64,000 nucleotides of DNA from Gammaproteobacteria bacterium. GTDB lineage: Bacteria; Pseudomonadota; Gammaproteobacteria; Steroidobacterales; Steroidobacteraceae. Position numbers and translations under genes: made by a program. The stretch is taken from contig JANXYK010000025.1 in the NCBI GenBank assembly GCA_025350055.1, forward strand, positions 27,519-91,518, read 5' to 3'. The notes beneath the pieces were generated by a model. That model saw only the letters and a list, made by a program, of their open reading frames with translations. It did not search any database and was not told the DNA's origin. This document shows positions 46,467 to 56,146 of the stretch, in pieces (position 1 is the first letter of the stretch; every line of letters begins with the position of its first letter).

Positions 46467-47354
46467 ATGAGCGTCACTGCTGAAGTGGTCCGCCAGCTGC
46501 GCGAGCGCACCGGCGCCGGCATGATGGAATGCAAGAAGGCCCTGGTGGAAACCCAAGGAAATCTGGATGCCGCCGCCGAGCTGATGCGCAAGCAGGGCCT
46601 GGCCAAGGCCGACAAGAAAGCTACGCGCGTCGCCGCCGAAGGTGTGATCGCGCACCACGTGGCGGCCGATGGGCGCAGCGCCGCGCTGGTCGAGGTCAAC
46701 TGCGAGACCGACTTCGTCGCGCGCGAGCACGATTTCCAGGCTTTCGCGACCGAAGTCGCACGTGCAGCACTCGCCAGCCGCCCGGCCAATATCGAGGCGC
46801 TGCAGGCGCTCAAGCTGGCCTCCGGCGAAACCATCGACGAGCACCGCCGCGCGCTGGTGGCCAAGATCGGCGAGAACATTTCCCTGCGCCGCACGACCAC
46901 GCTGACCAGCAGCGCTCATCTGGGCAGCTACCTGCACGGCTCGCGCATCGGCGTGCTGGTGGCGCTCGAAGGTGGCGATGCCACGCTGGCGCGCGACCTG
47001 GCGATGCATATCGCCGCCAGCAATCCACGCTACATCTCGCTGGCCGAAGTGCCGGCCGCGGAGCAGGCCAAGGAACGCGAAATCCTGACCGAGCAGGCGC
47101 AGAAAGAGGGCAAGAGCCCCGAGATCGCCGCCAAGATGGTCGAGGGTCGGCTGCGCAAGTCCATGGGTGAGATCACGCTGCTGGGCCAGCCTTACGTGAA
47201 GGATCCGGACCAGAGCGTCGAGAAACTGCTGAAGAGCGCGGGCGCCAGGGTGCGCGAATTCGTGCGCTACGAAGTGGGCGCCGGCATCGAGAAAAAGCAG
47301 GAAGATTTTGTCGCCGAGGTGATGGCCCAGGTCAGCGCCGCGGGGCGCAACTGA
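46467..47354 (+). CDS. tsf: Translation elongation factor Ts
   Basis: The 295-residue guanine-nucleotide exchange factor recycles EF-Tu. It has the N-terminal UBA-like helix bundle [21 protein letters not shown], the core motif [10 protein letters not shown] that inserts near the EF-Tu magnesium site, two core subdomains and the C-terminal [21 protein letters not shown]. Length is close to the usual 283. It lies 21 bases after rpsB and ends at a strong terminator. Confidence 0.97.
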   Translation: MSVTAEVVRQLRERTGAGMMECKKALVETQGNLDAAAELMRKQGLAKADKKATRVAAEGVIAHHVAADGRSAALVEVNCETDFVAREHDFQAFATEVARAALASRPANIEALQALKLASGETIDEHRRALVAKIGENISLRRTTTLTSSAHLGSYLHGSRIGVLVALEGGDATLARDLAMHIAASNPRYISLAEVPAAEQAKEREILTEQAQKEGKSPEIAAKMVEGRLRKSMGEITLLGQPYVKDPDQSVEKLLKSAGARVREFVRYEVGAGIEKKQEDFVAEVMAQVSAAGRN

Positions 47355-47389
47355 AGGCCGGCACGCCGCCGCGTATCAATGTTCAAAAC

Positions 47390-47415
47390 GCCCCGCTGAT
47401 GCGGGGCATTTTTTA
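47390..47415 (+). terminator. Rho-independent terminator after tsf
   Basis: A 7-bp perfect GC stem (GCCCCGC, loop TGAT, GCGGGGC) is followed by A and a run of six T. It lies 36 bases after the tsf stop and just before the pyrH ribosome-binding site, so it separates rpsB-tsf from pyrH or lets only part of the transcripts continue. Confidence 0.9.
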
Positions 47416-47427
47416 TAAGGAGCCGGA

Positions 47428-48132
47428 ATGAAGCGCATGCTGGTCAAGCTCTCGGGCGAAGCCCTGTTGGGCAATGCGGATTACGGCATCGATCCTGTGA
47501 TGCTCAAGCGCGTCGCCGGTGAACTGCGCGACGTACTGGCCCTTGGCATCCAGCTCGCGGTGGTGGTGGGTGGCGGCAACATCTTTCGCGGCGCGGGTCT
47601 CGCGCGCGCCGGCATGGACCGGGTCACCGCCGACCAGATGGGCATGCTGGCCACCGTGATGAATGCGCTGGCGATGCAGGATGCGCTCGAATCGATGAAC
47701 GTGCACGCGCGCGTGATGTCGGCGATCCGCATCAACGAAGTGTGCGAGGACTACATCCGCCGCCGCGCCGTGCGCCACCTGGAAAAGGATCGGATCGTGA
47801 TCTTCGCCGCCGGTACCGGCAATCCCTTTTTCACCACCGACACCGCGGCCTCGCTGCGCGCCATCGAGATCGAAGCGCACTTGCTGCTCAAGGCCACTAA
47901 GGTCAACGGTATCTACTCCGAAGACCCGATGAAAAACCCCGCCGCCCGCCACTACCCACGGCTCACCTTCGACCAGGTGCTCACCGAGCGCCTCAACGTG
48001 ATGGATGCCACGGCGATCGTCATGTGTCGCGACCATTCGTTGCCACTGCGCGTTTTCAACCTGAATGGCGATGGGGATCTGGTGCGGATTGCTCGCGGGG
48101 AAGACGTGGGTACGCTGGTCACCAACGGCTGA
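47428..48132 (+). CDS. pyrH: Uridylate kinase PyrH
   Basis: The 234-residue hexameric UMP kinase makes UDP for nucleic acid and cell-wall precursors. Amino-acid-kinase fold motifs are [24 protein letters not shown], the UMP-binding [29 protein letters not shown] and [21 protein letters not shown] precedes the ATG directly after the tsf terminator stem. Confidence 0.97.
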   Translation: MKRMLVKLSGEALLGNADYGIDPVMLKRVAGELRDVLALGIQLAVVVGGGNIFRGAGLARAGMDRVTADQMGMLATVMNALAMQDALESMNVHARVMSAIRINEVCEDYIRRRAVRHLEKDRIVIFAAGTGNPFFTTDTAASLRAIEIEAHLLLKATKVNGIYSEDPMKNPAARHYPRLTFDQVLTERLNVMDATAIVMCRDHSLPLRVFNLNGDGDLVRIARGEDVGTLVTNG

Positions 48133-48149
48133 GGGCTCGGGCGGCGCCA

Positions 48150-48186
48150 ATTGTCCATGGACGGATTCACGGCGTTCCCGGACAAT
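48150..48186. repeat. Small hairpin repeat element between pyrH and frr
   Basis: ATTGTCC and GGACAAT form a 7-bp inverted repeat around a 23-base core. The 24 bases at 48157-48180 occur again, perfectly and in the other orientation, at 63840-63863 inside the long palindrome at the window's right end. A perfect 24-base match 15 kb apart is far beyond chance, so this is one copy of a dispersed intergenic repeat. Confidence 0.7.
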
Positions 48187-48265
48187 CCTCTGCATAATCG
48201 GCGGCCAGCCCGGCGCCAAAAGTACGCCTCCGGGCTCTTTCTTGATTTCGGATGGGGGGACCTAA

Positions 48266-48823
48266 ATGCTCGATGACATTAAAAAGGACGCCACAACCAG
48301 AATGCAAAAGTGCGTCCAGGTGTTCATGGCCGACCTGAAGAAAATGCGTACTGGCCGCGCCCACCCCAGCCTCATCGATCACTTGAAAGTCGACTACTAC
48401 GGCAACGACGTGCCGCTGCAGCAGGTGGCCAACATCAGTGTCGAGGATGCGCGCACGCTGGTGGTCTCGCCCTGGGAGAAACCGATGGTGCAGGTCATCG
48501 AGAAGGCGATCCACAAGTCGGACCTGGGCCTCACGCCGATGACGGCGGGCCAGGTGATCCGCATCCCCTTGCCGCCGCTGACCGAGGAGCGGCGCCGTGA
48601 CATCACCAAGGTGGTGCGGCACGATGCCGAGAATGCGCGCGTCAGCGTGCGCAACGTGCGCCGCGATGTGCTGACGGACGTGAAGGAAATGCTCAAGGAG
48701 AAGATGATCTCGCAGGATGACGAGCGCAAGGCGCAGGACGAGATCCAGAAACTGACCGACCGGCACGTGGCCGAAATCGACCAGCAGCTGGCGGCCAAAG
48801 AGAAAGAGATCCTGCAGGTCTGA
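48266..48823 (+). CDS. frr: Ribosome recycling factor
   Basis: The 185-residue factor splits post-termination ribosomes together with EF-G. Family motifs are MQKCVQVFMADLKKMRTGRAHPSLID, VEDARTLVVSPWEK, IEKAIHKSDLGLTP, GQVIRIPLPPLTEERRRDI and a helical C-terminus ending in EILQV. Length is identical to the Escherichia coli protein. GGGGGG with suitable spacing precedes the ATG. The 133 bases from pyrH hold the small repeat element. Confidence 0.97.
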   Translation: MLDDIKKDATTRMQKCVQVFMADLKKMRTGRAHPSLIDHLKVDYYGNDVPLQQVANISVEDARTLVVSPWEKPMVQVIEKAIHKSDLGLTPMTAGQVIRIPLPPLTEERRRDITKVVRHDAENARVSVRNVRRDVLTDVKEMLKEKMISQDDERKAQDEIQKLTDRHVAEIDQQLAAKEKEILQV

Positions 48824-48843
48824 TCGACCTGCAGGGCTGATCG

Positions 48844-49563
48844 ATGAATGTGCCGCGGCACATCGCCATAGTGATGGACGGCAACGGCCGCTGGGCGCAG
48901 GGGCGCGGCGCCGAGCGCAACGAGGGTCACCGCTCGGGGCTCGATCCTGTGCGCATGGTGATCGAGGAATGCTTGCGGGCCAAGGTTGCTGCGCTGACGC
49001 TGTTTGCCTTCAGCAGCGAGAACTGGTCGCGGCCCGCGGATGAGGTGGCCGGCATCATGAACCTGTTCTTCGATGCGCTGGAGGCAGAGCTCCCGGCACT
49101 GAACAAGAATGGCGTGCGTCTGCGCTTCATCGGTGAACGCGCTGCGCTGGCGCCGGCCTTGCGCTCGCGCATGGGGGAGGCCGAGACCCTGACAATGGGC
49201 AACAGCGCATTGCGGCTGCAGGTGGCGATCAGCTATGGCGGCCGGCAGGACATCCTGGCGGCCGCGGCTCAGGTGGCGCTCGCTTGCGAGCGCGGCGAAC
49301 TGCGCAGCAGCGAGCTTACCGAGAGCGGTTTCGCCGCGCACCTCGCGCTCGCCGGCTTGCCCGACCCCGACCTTTTCATCCGCACCGGTGGCGAGCAGCG
49401 CATCAGCAATTTCCTGCTCTGGAACCTGGCCTACAGCGAGCTGTATTTCACCGCCACGCTCTGGCCCGATTTCAGCAGCGCCGAATTCGCAGCGGCGCTG
49501 CGCGAATTCGCCGGGCGGCAGCGCCGCTTCGGGCTCAGCGGCGCGCAGCTGCAGGACGCCTGA
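48844..49563 (+). CDS. uppS: Undecaprenyl diphosphate synthase (cis-prenyltransferase)
   Basis: The 239-residue enzyme makes C55-PP, the lipid carrier for peptidoglycan and O-antigen. It shows HIAIVMDGNGRWAQGRG (catalytic Asp and diphosphate loop), GHRSGLDPVRMVI, LTLFAFSSENWSRP, and DLFIRTGGEQRISNFLLWNLAYSELYFT. It lies 20 bases after frr and two bases before cdsA. Confidence 0.97.
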   Translation: MNVPRHIAIVMDGNGRWAQGRGAERNEGHRSGLDPVRMVIEECLRAKVAALTLFAFSSENWSRPADEVAGIMNLFFDALEAELPALNKNGVRLRFIGERAALAPALRSRMGEAETLTMGNSALRLQVAISYGGRQDILAAAAQVALACERGELRSSELTESGFAAHLALAGLPDPDLFIRTGGEQRISNFLLWNLAYSELYFTATLWPDFSSAEFAAALREFAGRQRRFGLSGAQLQDA

Positions 49564-49565
49564 GG

Positions 49566-50366
49566 ATGCGCGCCCGGATACTCACCGCGATCATGCTCGG
49601 CGCCGTGCTGATCGGCGTGTTGCTGTTGGCGCCGCCGGTGGCCGTGCGTGCGCTGTTCGGCCTGTTCGTGGTCGCCGGCGCCTGGGAGTGGGCAGCCTTC
49701 GCGGGCTACACACGACGCGCTGCGCGTCTGGCCTTCGTGCTGGTGATCGCACTGGTGGCGATTGGCATGCGCGCGCTGGCCGATAGCGGCATGGGCTATG
49801 AATTGCTGTTGCGCCTGGCGGCCTGCTGGTGGCTGTTGGCGCTGCTGTGGGTGTTGTTCGCGCCGCAGCGGGTGAATCATGTGGTGGCCGGGCTGGCAGC
49901 GCTCCCGTCACTGGCGCCGACCTGGGTCGCGCTGACCCATATCGCCGAGACCTGGACGCGCGGCACGCAGTGGGTGTTGTTCATCTTGATCCTGCCGTTT
50001 GCGGCCGACATCGGTGCGTTCTTTGCCGGGCGCTCCTTCGGACGTACCAAGCTCGCACCGGTGGTGTCGCCCGGCAAGACCTGGGAAGGCGTGCTGGGCG
50101 GCCTGGCGCTGGCAGCGCTGGCGGCCTGGGCCGGCGCGGGCTGGTTCCATCTGCCGCTGCCGTCGATGCTATTGCTGTGCATGCTGGCTGCGGCCTTCTC
50201 TATCGTGGGCGATCTCACCGAGAGCATGCTCAAGCGCGCCGCGGGCGTGAAGGATAGTGGCCGCCTGTTTCCCGGCCATGGCGGTGTGCTCGATCGCATT
50301 GACAGCGCGCTGGCCGCAGCACCCTTCATGGTGCTGGGGCTGATGCATCTGGGTGTGGGCTCATGA
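49566..50366 (+). CDS. cdsA: Phosphatidate cytidylyltransferase CdsA
   Basis: This polytopic 266-residue membrane enzyme makes CDP-diacylglycerol, the common phospholipid precursor. The family signature is complete near the C-terminus: GDLTESMLKRAAGVKDSGRL, FPGHGGVLDRIDS. ADIGAFFAGRSFGRTKLAPVVSPGKTWEGVLGG is also typical (metal and CTP region). ATG 49566 follows the uppS stop by two bases with GAGG upstream. It overlaps dxr by four bases. Confidence 0.95.
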   Translation: MRARILTAIMLGAVLIGVLLLAPPVAVRALFGLFVVAGAWEWAAFAGYTRRAARLAFVLVIALVAIGMRALADSGMGYELLLRLAACWWLLALLWVLFAPQRVNHVVAGLAALPSLAPTWVALTHIAETWTRGTQWVLFILILPFAADIGAFFAGRSFGRTKLAPVVSPGKTWEGVLGGLALAALAAWAGAGWFHLPLPSMLLLCMLAAAFSIVGDLTESMLKRAAGVKDSGRLFPGHGGVLDRIDSALAAAPFMVLGLMHLGVGS

Positions 50367-51565
50367 TCGGCGTCGCGTTGCTCGGGTCCACCGGCAGCAT
50401 CGGCCAGAACACGCTCTCGGTGCTGGCCCAGCATCCGCAGCGTTATCGCGTAGTGTCACTGGCCGCGCGCTCCGATGTGCAGCGCATGGCCGAGCAGTGC
50501 CGGCGCTTTCGCCCCGAAGTGGTGGCGATGGAACATGCGCCGGCCGCGGCCGAGCTGGAACCCCTGTTGCGGGCCGCGGGCCTGACAACACGCGTGACGG
50601 CCGGGGCGGAGGCGATCGTGGAGCTGGCGCGCGCGAGCGCCGCGCAAGTAGTGATGGCGGCCATCAGCGGCGCGGCCGGCTTGCGCTCCACGCTGGCGGC
50701 TGCGCAGTCCGGCAAACGGCTGCTGCTGGCGAACAAGGAGTCCGCCGTGATGGCCGGCACGCTGCTGATCGCGGCGCTGCGCGCGGGTGGGGGCACGCTG
50801 GTACCGATCGACAGCGAGCACAACGCCATCTTCCAGTGCCTGCCACCAGGCGCCCGCATCGGCGAGCGGCCGGCCGGCTTACGCCGCCTGCTGCTGACGG
50901 CCTCGGGTGGGCCTTTCCTCGACTGGCCGGCCGCCGCCATGGCCCGCGCCACCTGCGAGCAGGCCTGCCAGCATCCGCGCTGGCAGATGGGCCGCAAGAT
51001 CTCGGTCGATTCTGCCACTCTGATGAACAAGGGTCTGGAGCTGATCGAGGCCCAGGTGCTCTTTGGCGTGCCGGCCCGCGATATCGCCGTGCTGGTGCAT
51101 CCGCAGAGCATCGTCCACTCGCTGGTCGAGTACGAGGACGGCTCCAGCCTGGCGCAGCTGGGCTCGCCCGACATGCGCACTCCGATCGCTCAGGCGCTGG
51201 CGTGGCCCGCACGCATCGCGTCCGGTGTAGAATTCCTCGATTTGGCCAAGGCTGGCCCGCTGGAGTTCCGGGAGCCTGATCGCGAGCGCTTTCCCTGCCT
51301 GGCCCTGGCCGAGCAGGCGGCACACGCGGGAGGCATGGCTTGCACGTGGTTGAATGCCGCGGACGAAGTGGCGGTGCAGGCTTTTCTCGACAAGCAGTTG
51401 AACTTTGGGGATATTCCGGCGGTCATTGCAGAGGTCATGGCGCACATGCCTGGTGGGGAAATGAAAGATCTGGACACGGTATTGGCGACGGACCAGGCCG
51501 CGCGCGTGCGTGCGCACTCGGTGCTGGCCGCGCGCGCGACGCGTGTCAATGTGGATTCGGCTTGA
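50363..51565 (+). CDS. dxr: 1-deoxy-D-xylulose 5-phosphate reductoisomerase
   Basis: The 400-residue enzyme forms MEP with NADPH in the non-mevalonate isoprenoid pathway. It has the NADPH motif LLGSTGSIGQNTL, LANKESAVMAG, the metal/substrate loop PIDSEHNAIFQCL, TASGGPFLDWP, QMGRKISVDSATLMNKGLELIEA and the Trp-lacking flexible loop region before LVEYEDGSSLAQLGSPDM. Length fits (398). ATG 50363 gives an ATGA overlap with cdsA. Confidence 0.96.
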   Translation: MIGVALLGSTGSIGQNTLSVLAQHPQRYRVVSLAARSDVQRMAEQCRRFRPEVVAMEHAPAAAELEPLLRAAGLTTRVTAGAEAIVELARASAAQVVMAAISGAAGLRSTLAAAQSGKRLLLANKESAVMAGTLLIAALRAGGGTLVPIDSEHNAIFQCLPPGARIGERPAGLRRLLLTASGGPFLDWPAAAMARATCEQACQHPRWQMGRKISVDSATLMNKGLELIEAQVLFGVPARDIAVLVHPQSIVHSLVEYEDGSSLAQLGSPDMRTPIAQALAWPARIASGVEFLDLAKAGPLEFREPDRERFPCLALAEQAAHAGGMACTWLNAADEVAVQAFLDKQLNFGDIPAVIAEVMAHMPGGEMKDLDTVLATDQAARVRAHSVLAARATRVNVDSA

Positions 51566-51617
51566 GCCAGACTGTTGCCATTGAGCCACGCGCGCCAGCG
51601 CGCCCGGGCCTTGCGCC

Positions 51618-52994
51618 ATGAGCGGGTTCTGGCTCAGCGCGCTGTCCTTCGTGGTCGCCGTGGTGGTGTTGGTAGGCATCCACGAGTTCGGCCATTTCTG
51701 GGTGGCGCGGCGCCTGGGTTTCAAGGTGCTCAGATTCTCGATCGGCTTTGGCAGCCCCTTGTGGAAGCGGGTAGGCAAGGTCGATGGCACCGAGTACGTG
51801 CTTGCCTCCGTGCCGCTCGGCGGCTACGTGAAGATGCTCGATGAGCGCGAGGGGCCGGTGGCAGCTCACGAAGTCCATCGTGCCTTCAATCGTCGCCCGC
51901 ACTGGCAGCGCATCGTGGTCTTGTTGGCGGGACCGGCATTCAATTTTTTGTTCGCCATCCTGATGCTCGCCGGCCTGATGATGGTGGAGGGCAGCACTGA
52001 GGTGCGGCCGCTCCTGGGCCCGGTGGTGGCGCAATCGCGCGCGGCGCAGGCCGGCGTGCAGGCGGACGATGAAATCATCAGCATCAACGGGCAGGCGGTT
52101 GTCAGCCAGCGCGATGTCTGGGTCGGGCTGCTCGATGAAGTGTCGGCCGCGCACCCGATCAGCCTGGGGCTGCGCGATCCGGCCGGACAGGTGCGCGTCG
52201 TGCAGCTGCAGACCGGGAATGCCGCTGAGCGCCGGGCGCTCTCGGAGCCTGCCGTGGTGCTCGCGGGCCTGGGGCTGCAATTCAAGGAGCCGGATATCCC
52301 GGCGAAGATCGGTAGCCTCGGGCCACAAGGTCCGGCGGCGCGCGCGGGGCTGCGACCCGGTGATTTGGTGCTCAGCGTCAATGCCGAGCCGGTACACAAC
52401 TTCCAGCAGCTCGCGGCACTGGTCAATGCCCATCCGGATGAGAGCATCACGCTGCGCTATTCACGCGCGAGCCAGGAATACACGGTGCGCCTCACGACCG
52501 TGGGCGAGCAGCAGGGTGCAACCCGCGTCGGCCATATCTATCTGAGTCCGCCGCGCGATATTCCCTGGCCGCCACAGATGCTTCGGCACGTCAATGTGGG
52601 TCCCGGCGGCGCCTTTTTGGGTGCGCTGCAGGAGAGTTGGAGCATGACGGCCTTCCAGGCGCGAATGCTCTGGCGCATGGTCACGGGTTCTGTCTCGGTG
52701 AAGAACCTCGGTGGTGCGATTACCATTGCCGAGCTGGCCGGCGACTCGGCGGCGGCCGGTGTGTCCAGCTTCCTGCATTTCCTGGTGATGATCAGTCTGG
52801 CGCTGGGTTTCCTGAACCTGTTGCCGATTCCGATACTCGATGGCGGCCAGATCGTGATGCAGACCGTCGAGTGGCTCAAGGGCAGTCCGCTCTCGGAGCG
52901 GGCTCAGGCCGCCGGCCAGCAGTTTGGCATCGCACTGGTGCTGCTGCTGGTGGGTGTTGCCCTGTTTAACGACATTTCGCGTCATTTTGGTTGA
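51618..52994 (+). CDS. rseP: Site-2 zinc metalloprotease RseP
   Basis: The 458-residue inner-membrane protease cuts anti-sigma factor RseA and signal-peptide remnants. The zinc motif H22-E23-x-x-H26 (GIHEFGHFWVARR) lies in the first transmembrane helix and NLLPIPILDGGQI provides the third ligand region. Two PDZ domains between them are marked by GVQADDEIISINGQAV and GLRPGDLVLSVNAEPV. It precedes bamA by 18 bases, as in many gammaproteobacteria. Confidence 0.96.
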   Translation: MSGFWLSALSFVVAVVVLVGIHEFGHFWVARRLGFKVLRFSIGFGSPLWKRVGKVDGTEYVLASVPLGGYVKMLDEREGPVAAHEVHRAFNRRPHWQRIVVLLAGPAFNFLFAILMLAGLMMVEGSTEVRPLLGPVVAQSRAAQAGVQADDEIISINGQAVVSQRDVWVGLLDEVSAAHPISLGLRDPAGQVRVVQLQTGNAAERRALSEPAVVLAGLGLQFKEPDIPAKIGSLGPQGPAARAGLRPGDLVLSVNAEPVHNFQQLAALVNAHPDESITLRYSRASQEYTVRLTTVGEQQGATRVGHIYLSPPRDIPWPPQMLRHVNVGPGGAFLGALQESWSMTAFQARMLWRMVTGSVSVKNLGGAITIAELAGDSAAAGVSSFLHFLVMISLALGFLNLLPIPILDGGQIVMQTVEWLKGSPLSERAQAAGQQFGIALVLLLVGVALFNDISRHFG

Positions 52995-53012
52995 CGCCCC
53001 AATCTTAAGGTA

Positions 53013-55463
53013 ATGGCTTTGCGCATGAATAGACGCGCGATATTCGCGGTGTTTGCCCTTGTTGCTTGTTCCACGGCGCTGGCCCAGCTCGCGCCCGAGG
53101 CCGACTTCACGGTGGGCGACATCAAGATCGAGGGGCTGCAACGCATCTCCGAGGGCACAGTATTCAACTACCTGCCAGTGAACATCGGCGACCGGCTCAC
53201 GCCGCAACGCCAGCGCGAGGCGCTGCGCGCGCTCTATGCCACCGGCTTCTTCCGCGACGTGGAGATGCGCCGCGATGGCAACACGCTGCTGGTCGCGGTG
53301 CTCGAGCGCCCCTCGCTCGAGAGCGTCGAGATCAAGGGCAACAAGGACATCAAGACCGAAGACCTGCAGAAGTCACTGCGCACCGTAGGGCTCTCGGCCG
53401 GCAAGACCTTCAACCGCTCTACGCTCGAGGAAGTCACGCAGTACCTCACCGACCAGTATTACAGCCGCGGCAAGTACGCCGTGAAGGTGGATACCAAGGT
53501 CGAAGACCTGGCCAACAACCGGGTGCGCGTGAACCTCGACATCAAGGAAGGCAGCCGCGCCAAGATCCGCCAGATCAACATCGTCGGCGACACGGTGTTC
53601 AAGGAAAAAGACATCCTCGAGACGCTGACGCTGAAGACCCCCAACTGGACTTCCTGGTACAAGAGCAGCGACCGCTATTCGCGCGAATCCCTCGAAGGCG
53701 ACCTGGAGAAAATCCGCACCTATTACCAGGATCGCGGCTACGCCAATTTCCGCCCGGATTCAGTGCAGGTGGCGATCTCGCCCGACAAGAGCGACATCTT
53801 CATCACCGTGAACATCACCGAGGGTGTGGTCTACAAGGTGAGCGAGGTGAAGCTGGCGGGCAAGCTGATCGTGCCCGAGGCTGACCTCAAGCGCCTGGTG
53901 CTGGTGAAGCCCGGCCAGACCTATTCGCAGAAGGTCATCACCGCCACCCAGGAACTGATCAAGAACCGGCTGGGCGCCGAGGGTTTCTATTTCGCCAAGG
54001 TCGATGACGTCAAGACGCCCGACGAGGCGAAGAAGGAGGTGGCCCTCACGCTGTTCGTGGAGCCCGGCAACCGGGTCTACGTGCGCGAGATCAACTTCAA
54101 GGGCTCGACGCGCAGCGACGATGAGACCATGCGGCGCGAAGTGCGGCAGATGGAAGGCGCGTTGCTCTCCAACGTGGCGCTCGAACGTTCCAAGCAACGC
54201 CTGCAGCAGCAGCAGTTCGTCGAGACGGTCGAATTCGAGACCAACCCGGTGGCGGGCTCCCCCGACCTCGTTGATGTGACCTTCAACGTGAAGGAGCGGC
54301 CGAGCGCCAGCATCAGTGGCGGTATCGGCTATTCGGCCTCGCAGAAGTTCATGCTCAACGGCAGCTTCCAGGACAGCGACTTCATGGGGAGCGGCGATGT
54401 GATCGCGCTGCAACTCGATTCGGGCATTTACAACAAGATCTACAGCTTCTCGCACACCAACCCGTACCTGAACGTCGATGGCCTCTCGCGCAGCGTGTCG
54501 CTCAGCTACCGCAGCTCGACCCAGTTCGTGTCGACGTCCTCCAATTTCAAATCGCAGAACCTGTCGCTGGGCCTGAACTTCGGCATCCCGATCAGCGAGT
54601 ACCAGCGCATCAGTGCCGGTGCCGCACTGCAGCGCGTCGACCTGCTGACCTACCAGGGCAGCAGCGCCCAGCAGGCCGTCGACTGGGTGCGCCAGAACGG
54701 CAGTCCGTACACCCGCGTGGCCCTGAGCTCGGGCGTGTTGGCGGACGGTACCGCCATCACCACGGCCACCTCGCTCTATGGCAGCCGCTACAACACGATC
54801 GAGCTCAATGCCGCCTGGCTGTTCGAGTCGCGCAACCGCGGCCTGTTCGCCGATCGCGGGCAGCGCCATACCCTGGCCTTGAGCTACGTGCCTTCGGGCA
54901 CGGTGCGCTACTACCAGGCGAGCTACGACGGCACTTACTACGTCCCGTTGGTTCTGCGCACCACGCTCTCGCTGGGCGCCAACATTGTCTATGGCAGGGG
55001 TCTGGGCAGTACCACGGCGCTGCCGCCCTACAAGCGTGCCTATGCCGGTGGCCCGGATACGGTCCGCGGTTATACCGAGAGTTCGCTGGGTCCGGTGGAC
55101 AGCAACGGCAACCCCTACGGCGGCAACCTGCTGGCCGTGGCGCGGGCCGAGCTGATCCTGCCGCTGCCGCTCAAATGGCAGACCAGCGCGCGCGCCAGCC
55201 TGTTTTATGACCTGGGCAATGCGTTCTCGACCGACGGTACCAAATACCTCGGCCGCGACCTGACGACCCCGGTCGACTACAAATTCAAGTATGATCAACT
55301 ACGTAGGTCGACCGGCGTGGCGGTGCAGTGGCTGGCACCCTCGTTGGGCGTGTTCCGTTTCAGCTACGGCATACCGCTCAACAAGTACGTCGGCGACAGT
55401 GCGAATGTGAGATTCCCGGATCGCACCGAGAATTTCCAGTTCACGATCGGCGGCTCCTATTGA
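53013..55463 (+). CDS. bamA: Outer-membrane protein assembly factor BamA
   Basis: The 816-residue Omp85 protein inserts beta-barrels into the outer membrane. After a signal peptide (IFAVFALVACSTALA) come five POTRA domains, the first starting FTVGDIKIEGLQRISEGTVFNYLP and the fifth VYVREINFKGSTRSDDETMRRE. The barrel contains the conserved loop-6 motif as VRGYTES and ends with FQFTIGGSY; the last residue is Tyr where many have Trp or Phe. Starts at 53013 and 53025 are both possible. It is followed by skp after 52 bases. Confidence 0.96.
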   Translation: MALRMNRRAIFAVFALVACSTALAQLAPEADFTVGDIKIEGLQRISEGTVFNYLPVNIGDRLTPQRQREALRALYATGFFRDVEMRRDGNTLLVAVLERPSLESVEIKGNKDIKTEDLQKSLRTVGLSAGKTFNRSTLEEVTQYLTDQYYSRGKYAVKVDTKVEDLANNRVRVNLDIKEGSRAKIRQINIVGDTVFKEKDILETLTLKTPNWTSWYKSSDRYSRESLEGDLEKIRTYYQDRGYANFRPDSVQVAISPDKSDIFITVNITEGVVYKVSEVKLAGKLIVPEADLKRLVLVKPGQTYSQKVITATQELIKNRLGAEGFYFAKVDDVKTPDEAKKEVALTLFVEPGNRVYVREINFKGSTRSDDETMRREVRQMEGALLSNVALERSKQRLQQQQFVETVEFETNPVAGSPDLVDVTFNVKERPSASISGGIGYSASQKFMLNGSFQDSDFMGSGDVIALQLDSGIYNKIYSFSHTNPYLNVDGLSRSVSLSYRSSTQFVSTSSNFKSQNLSLGLNFGIPISEYQRISAGAALQRVDLLTYQGSSAQQAVDWVRQNGSPYTRVALSSGVLADGTAITTATSLYGSRYNTIELNAAWLFESRNRGLFADRGQRHTLALSYVPSGTVRYYQASYDGTYYVPLVLRTTLSLGANIVYGRGLGSTTALPPYKRAYAGGPDTVRGYTESSLGPVDSNGNPYGGNLLAVARAELILPLPLKWQTSARASLFYDLGNAFSTDGTKYLGRDLTTPVDYKFKYDQLRRSTGVAVQWLAPSLGVFRFSYGIPLNKYVGDSANVRFPDRTENFQFTIGGSY

Positions 55464-55515
55464 GCAAAGCCGGCGTGAAGCGGTATCGAATCATCAACTT
55501 ATCGGGAGCAGACTA

Positions 55516-56088
55516 GTGAAGCGTTCGTGGTTAGTGGGAATTGCAGGGCTCGCCCTCAGCGTGGCGGCAGTAGTGCCGGCGCAGGCCGAGATACGTATCG
55601 GCGTGGTCAATTACAGCAAGCTGATGCAGGAATCACCGCAGTACAAGGCGGTGCAGGATGCGCTGCGCGGCGAATTCGCCGGCAAGCAGCGTGAACTGAC
55701 GGCGCAGCAGACCGCGCTCAAGACCAAGCAGGATAAACTCGAGAAAGACGGCGCGACGATGACCGCCGAGCAGCGCACCAAGTCCGAGAAAGAGCTGCGC
55801 GACGGCAATCGCGACTACTCGCAGAAGGTCTCCGACTTCCAGGAAGAGGCCACCGCGCGCCAGAACGAAGAGCTCTCGCGGCTGCAGAGTGCGCTGATCG
55901 CCGAAGTGCAGAGCTACGCGCTTTCGCAGAAATACGACCTGGTGCTGGCCGATGGCGTGATCTACGCCGCCAACACCTTCGACATCACCTCAGCCGTGCT
56001 GGCCTCGCTCCAGGCACGCGGTGCGACCGCGCCGGCCGCTGCGGCACCGGCGGCTGCGCCGAAGCCGGCGGCAACGCCAGTCAAGTAA
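55516..56088 (+). CDS. skp: Periplasmic chaperone Skp/OmpH
   Basis: The 190-residue protein has a signal peptide ([13 protein letters not shown]) and begins the mature part [26 protein letters not shown], as in Skp. A long charged coiled coil follows (about residues 55-130), which forms the tentacles that hold unfolded outer-membrane proteins. The C-terminus is an Ala/Pro-rich tail longer than in Escherichia coli (161 residues). The place between bamA and lpxD is canonical. Confidence 0.93.
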   Translation: MKRSWLVGIAGLALSVAAVVPAQAEIRIGVVNYSKLMQESPQYKAVQDALRGEFAGKQRELTAQQTALKTKQDKLEKDGATMTAEQRTKSEKELRDGNRDYSQKVSDFQEEATARQNEELSRLQSALIAEVQSYALSQKYDLVLADGVIYAANTFDITSAVLASLQARGATAPAAAAPAAAPKPAATPVK

Positions 56089-56146
56089 TTCCCGACCGAC
56101 CCATGCGGCTGCGCTGCGTGTGGCGGTTCCGATCGGGCGATGCTCC

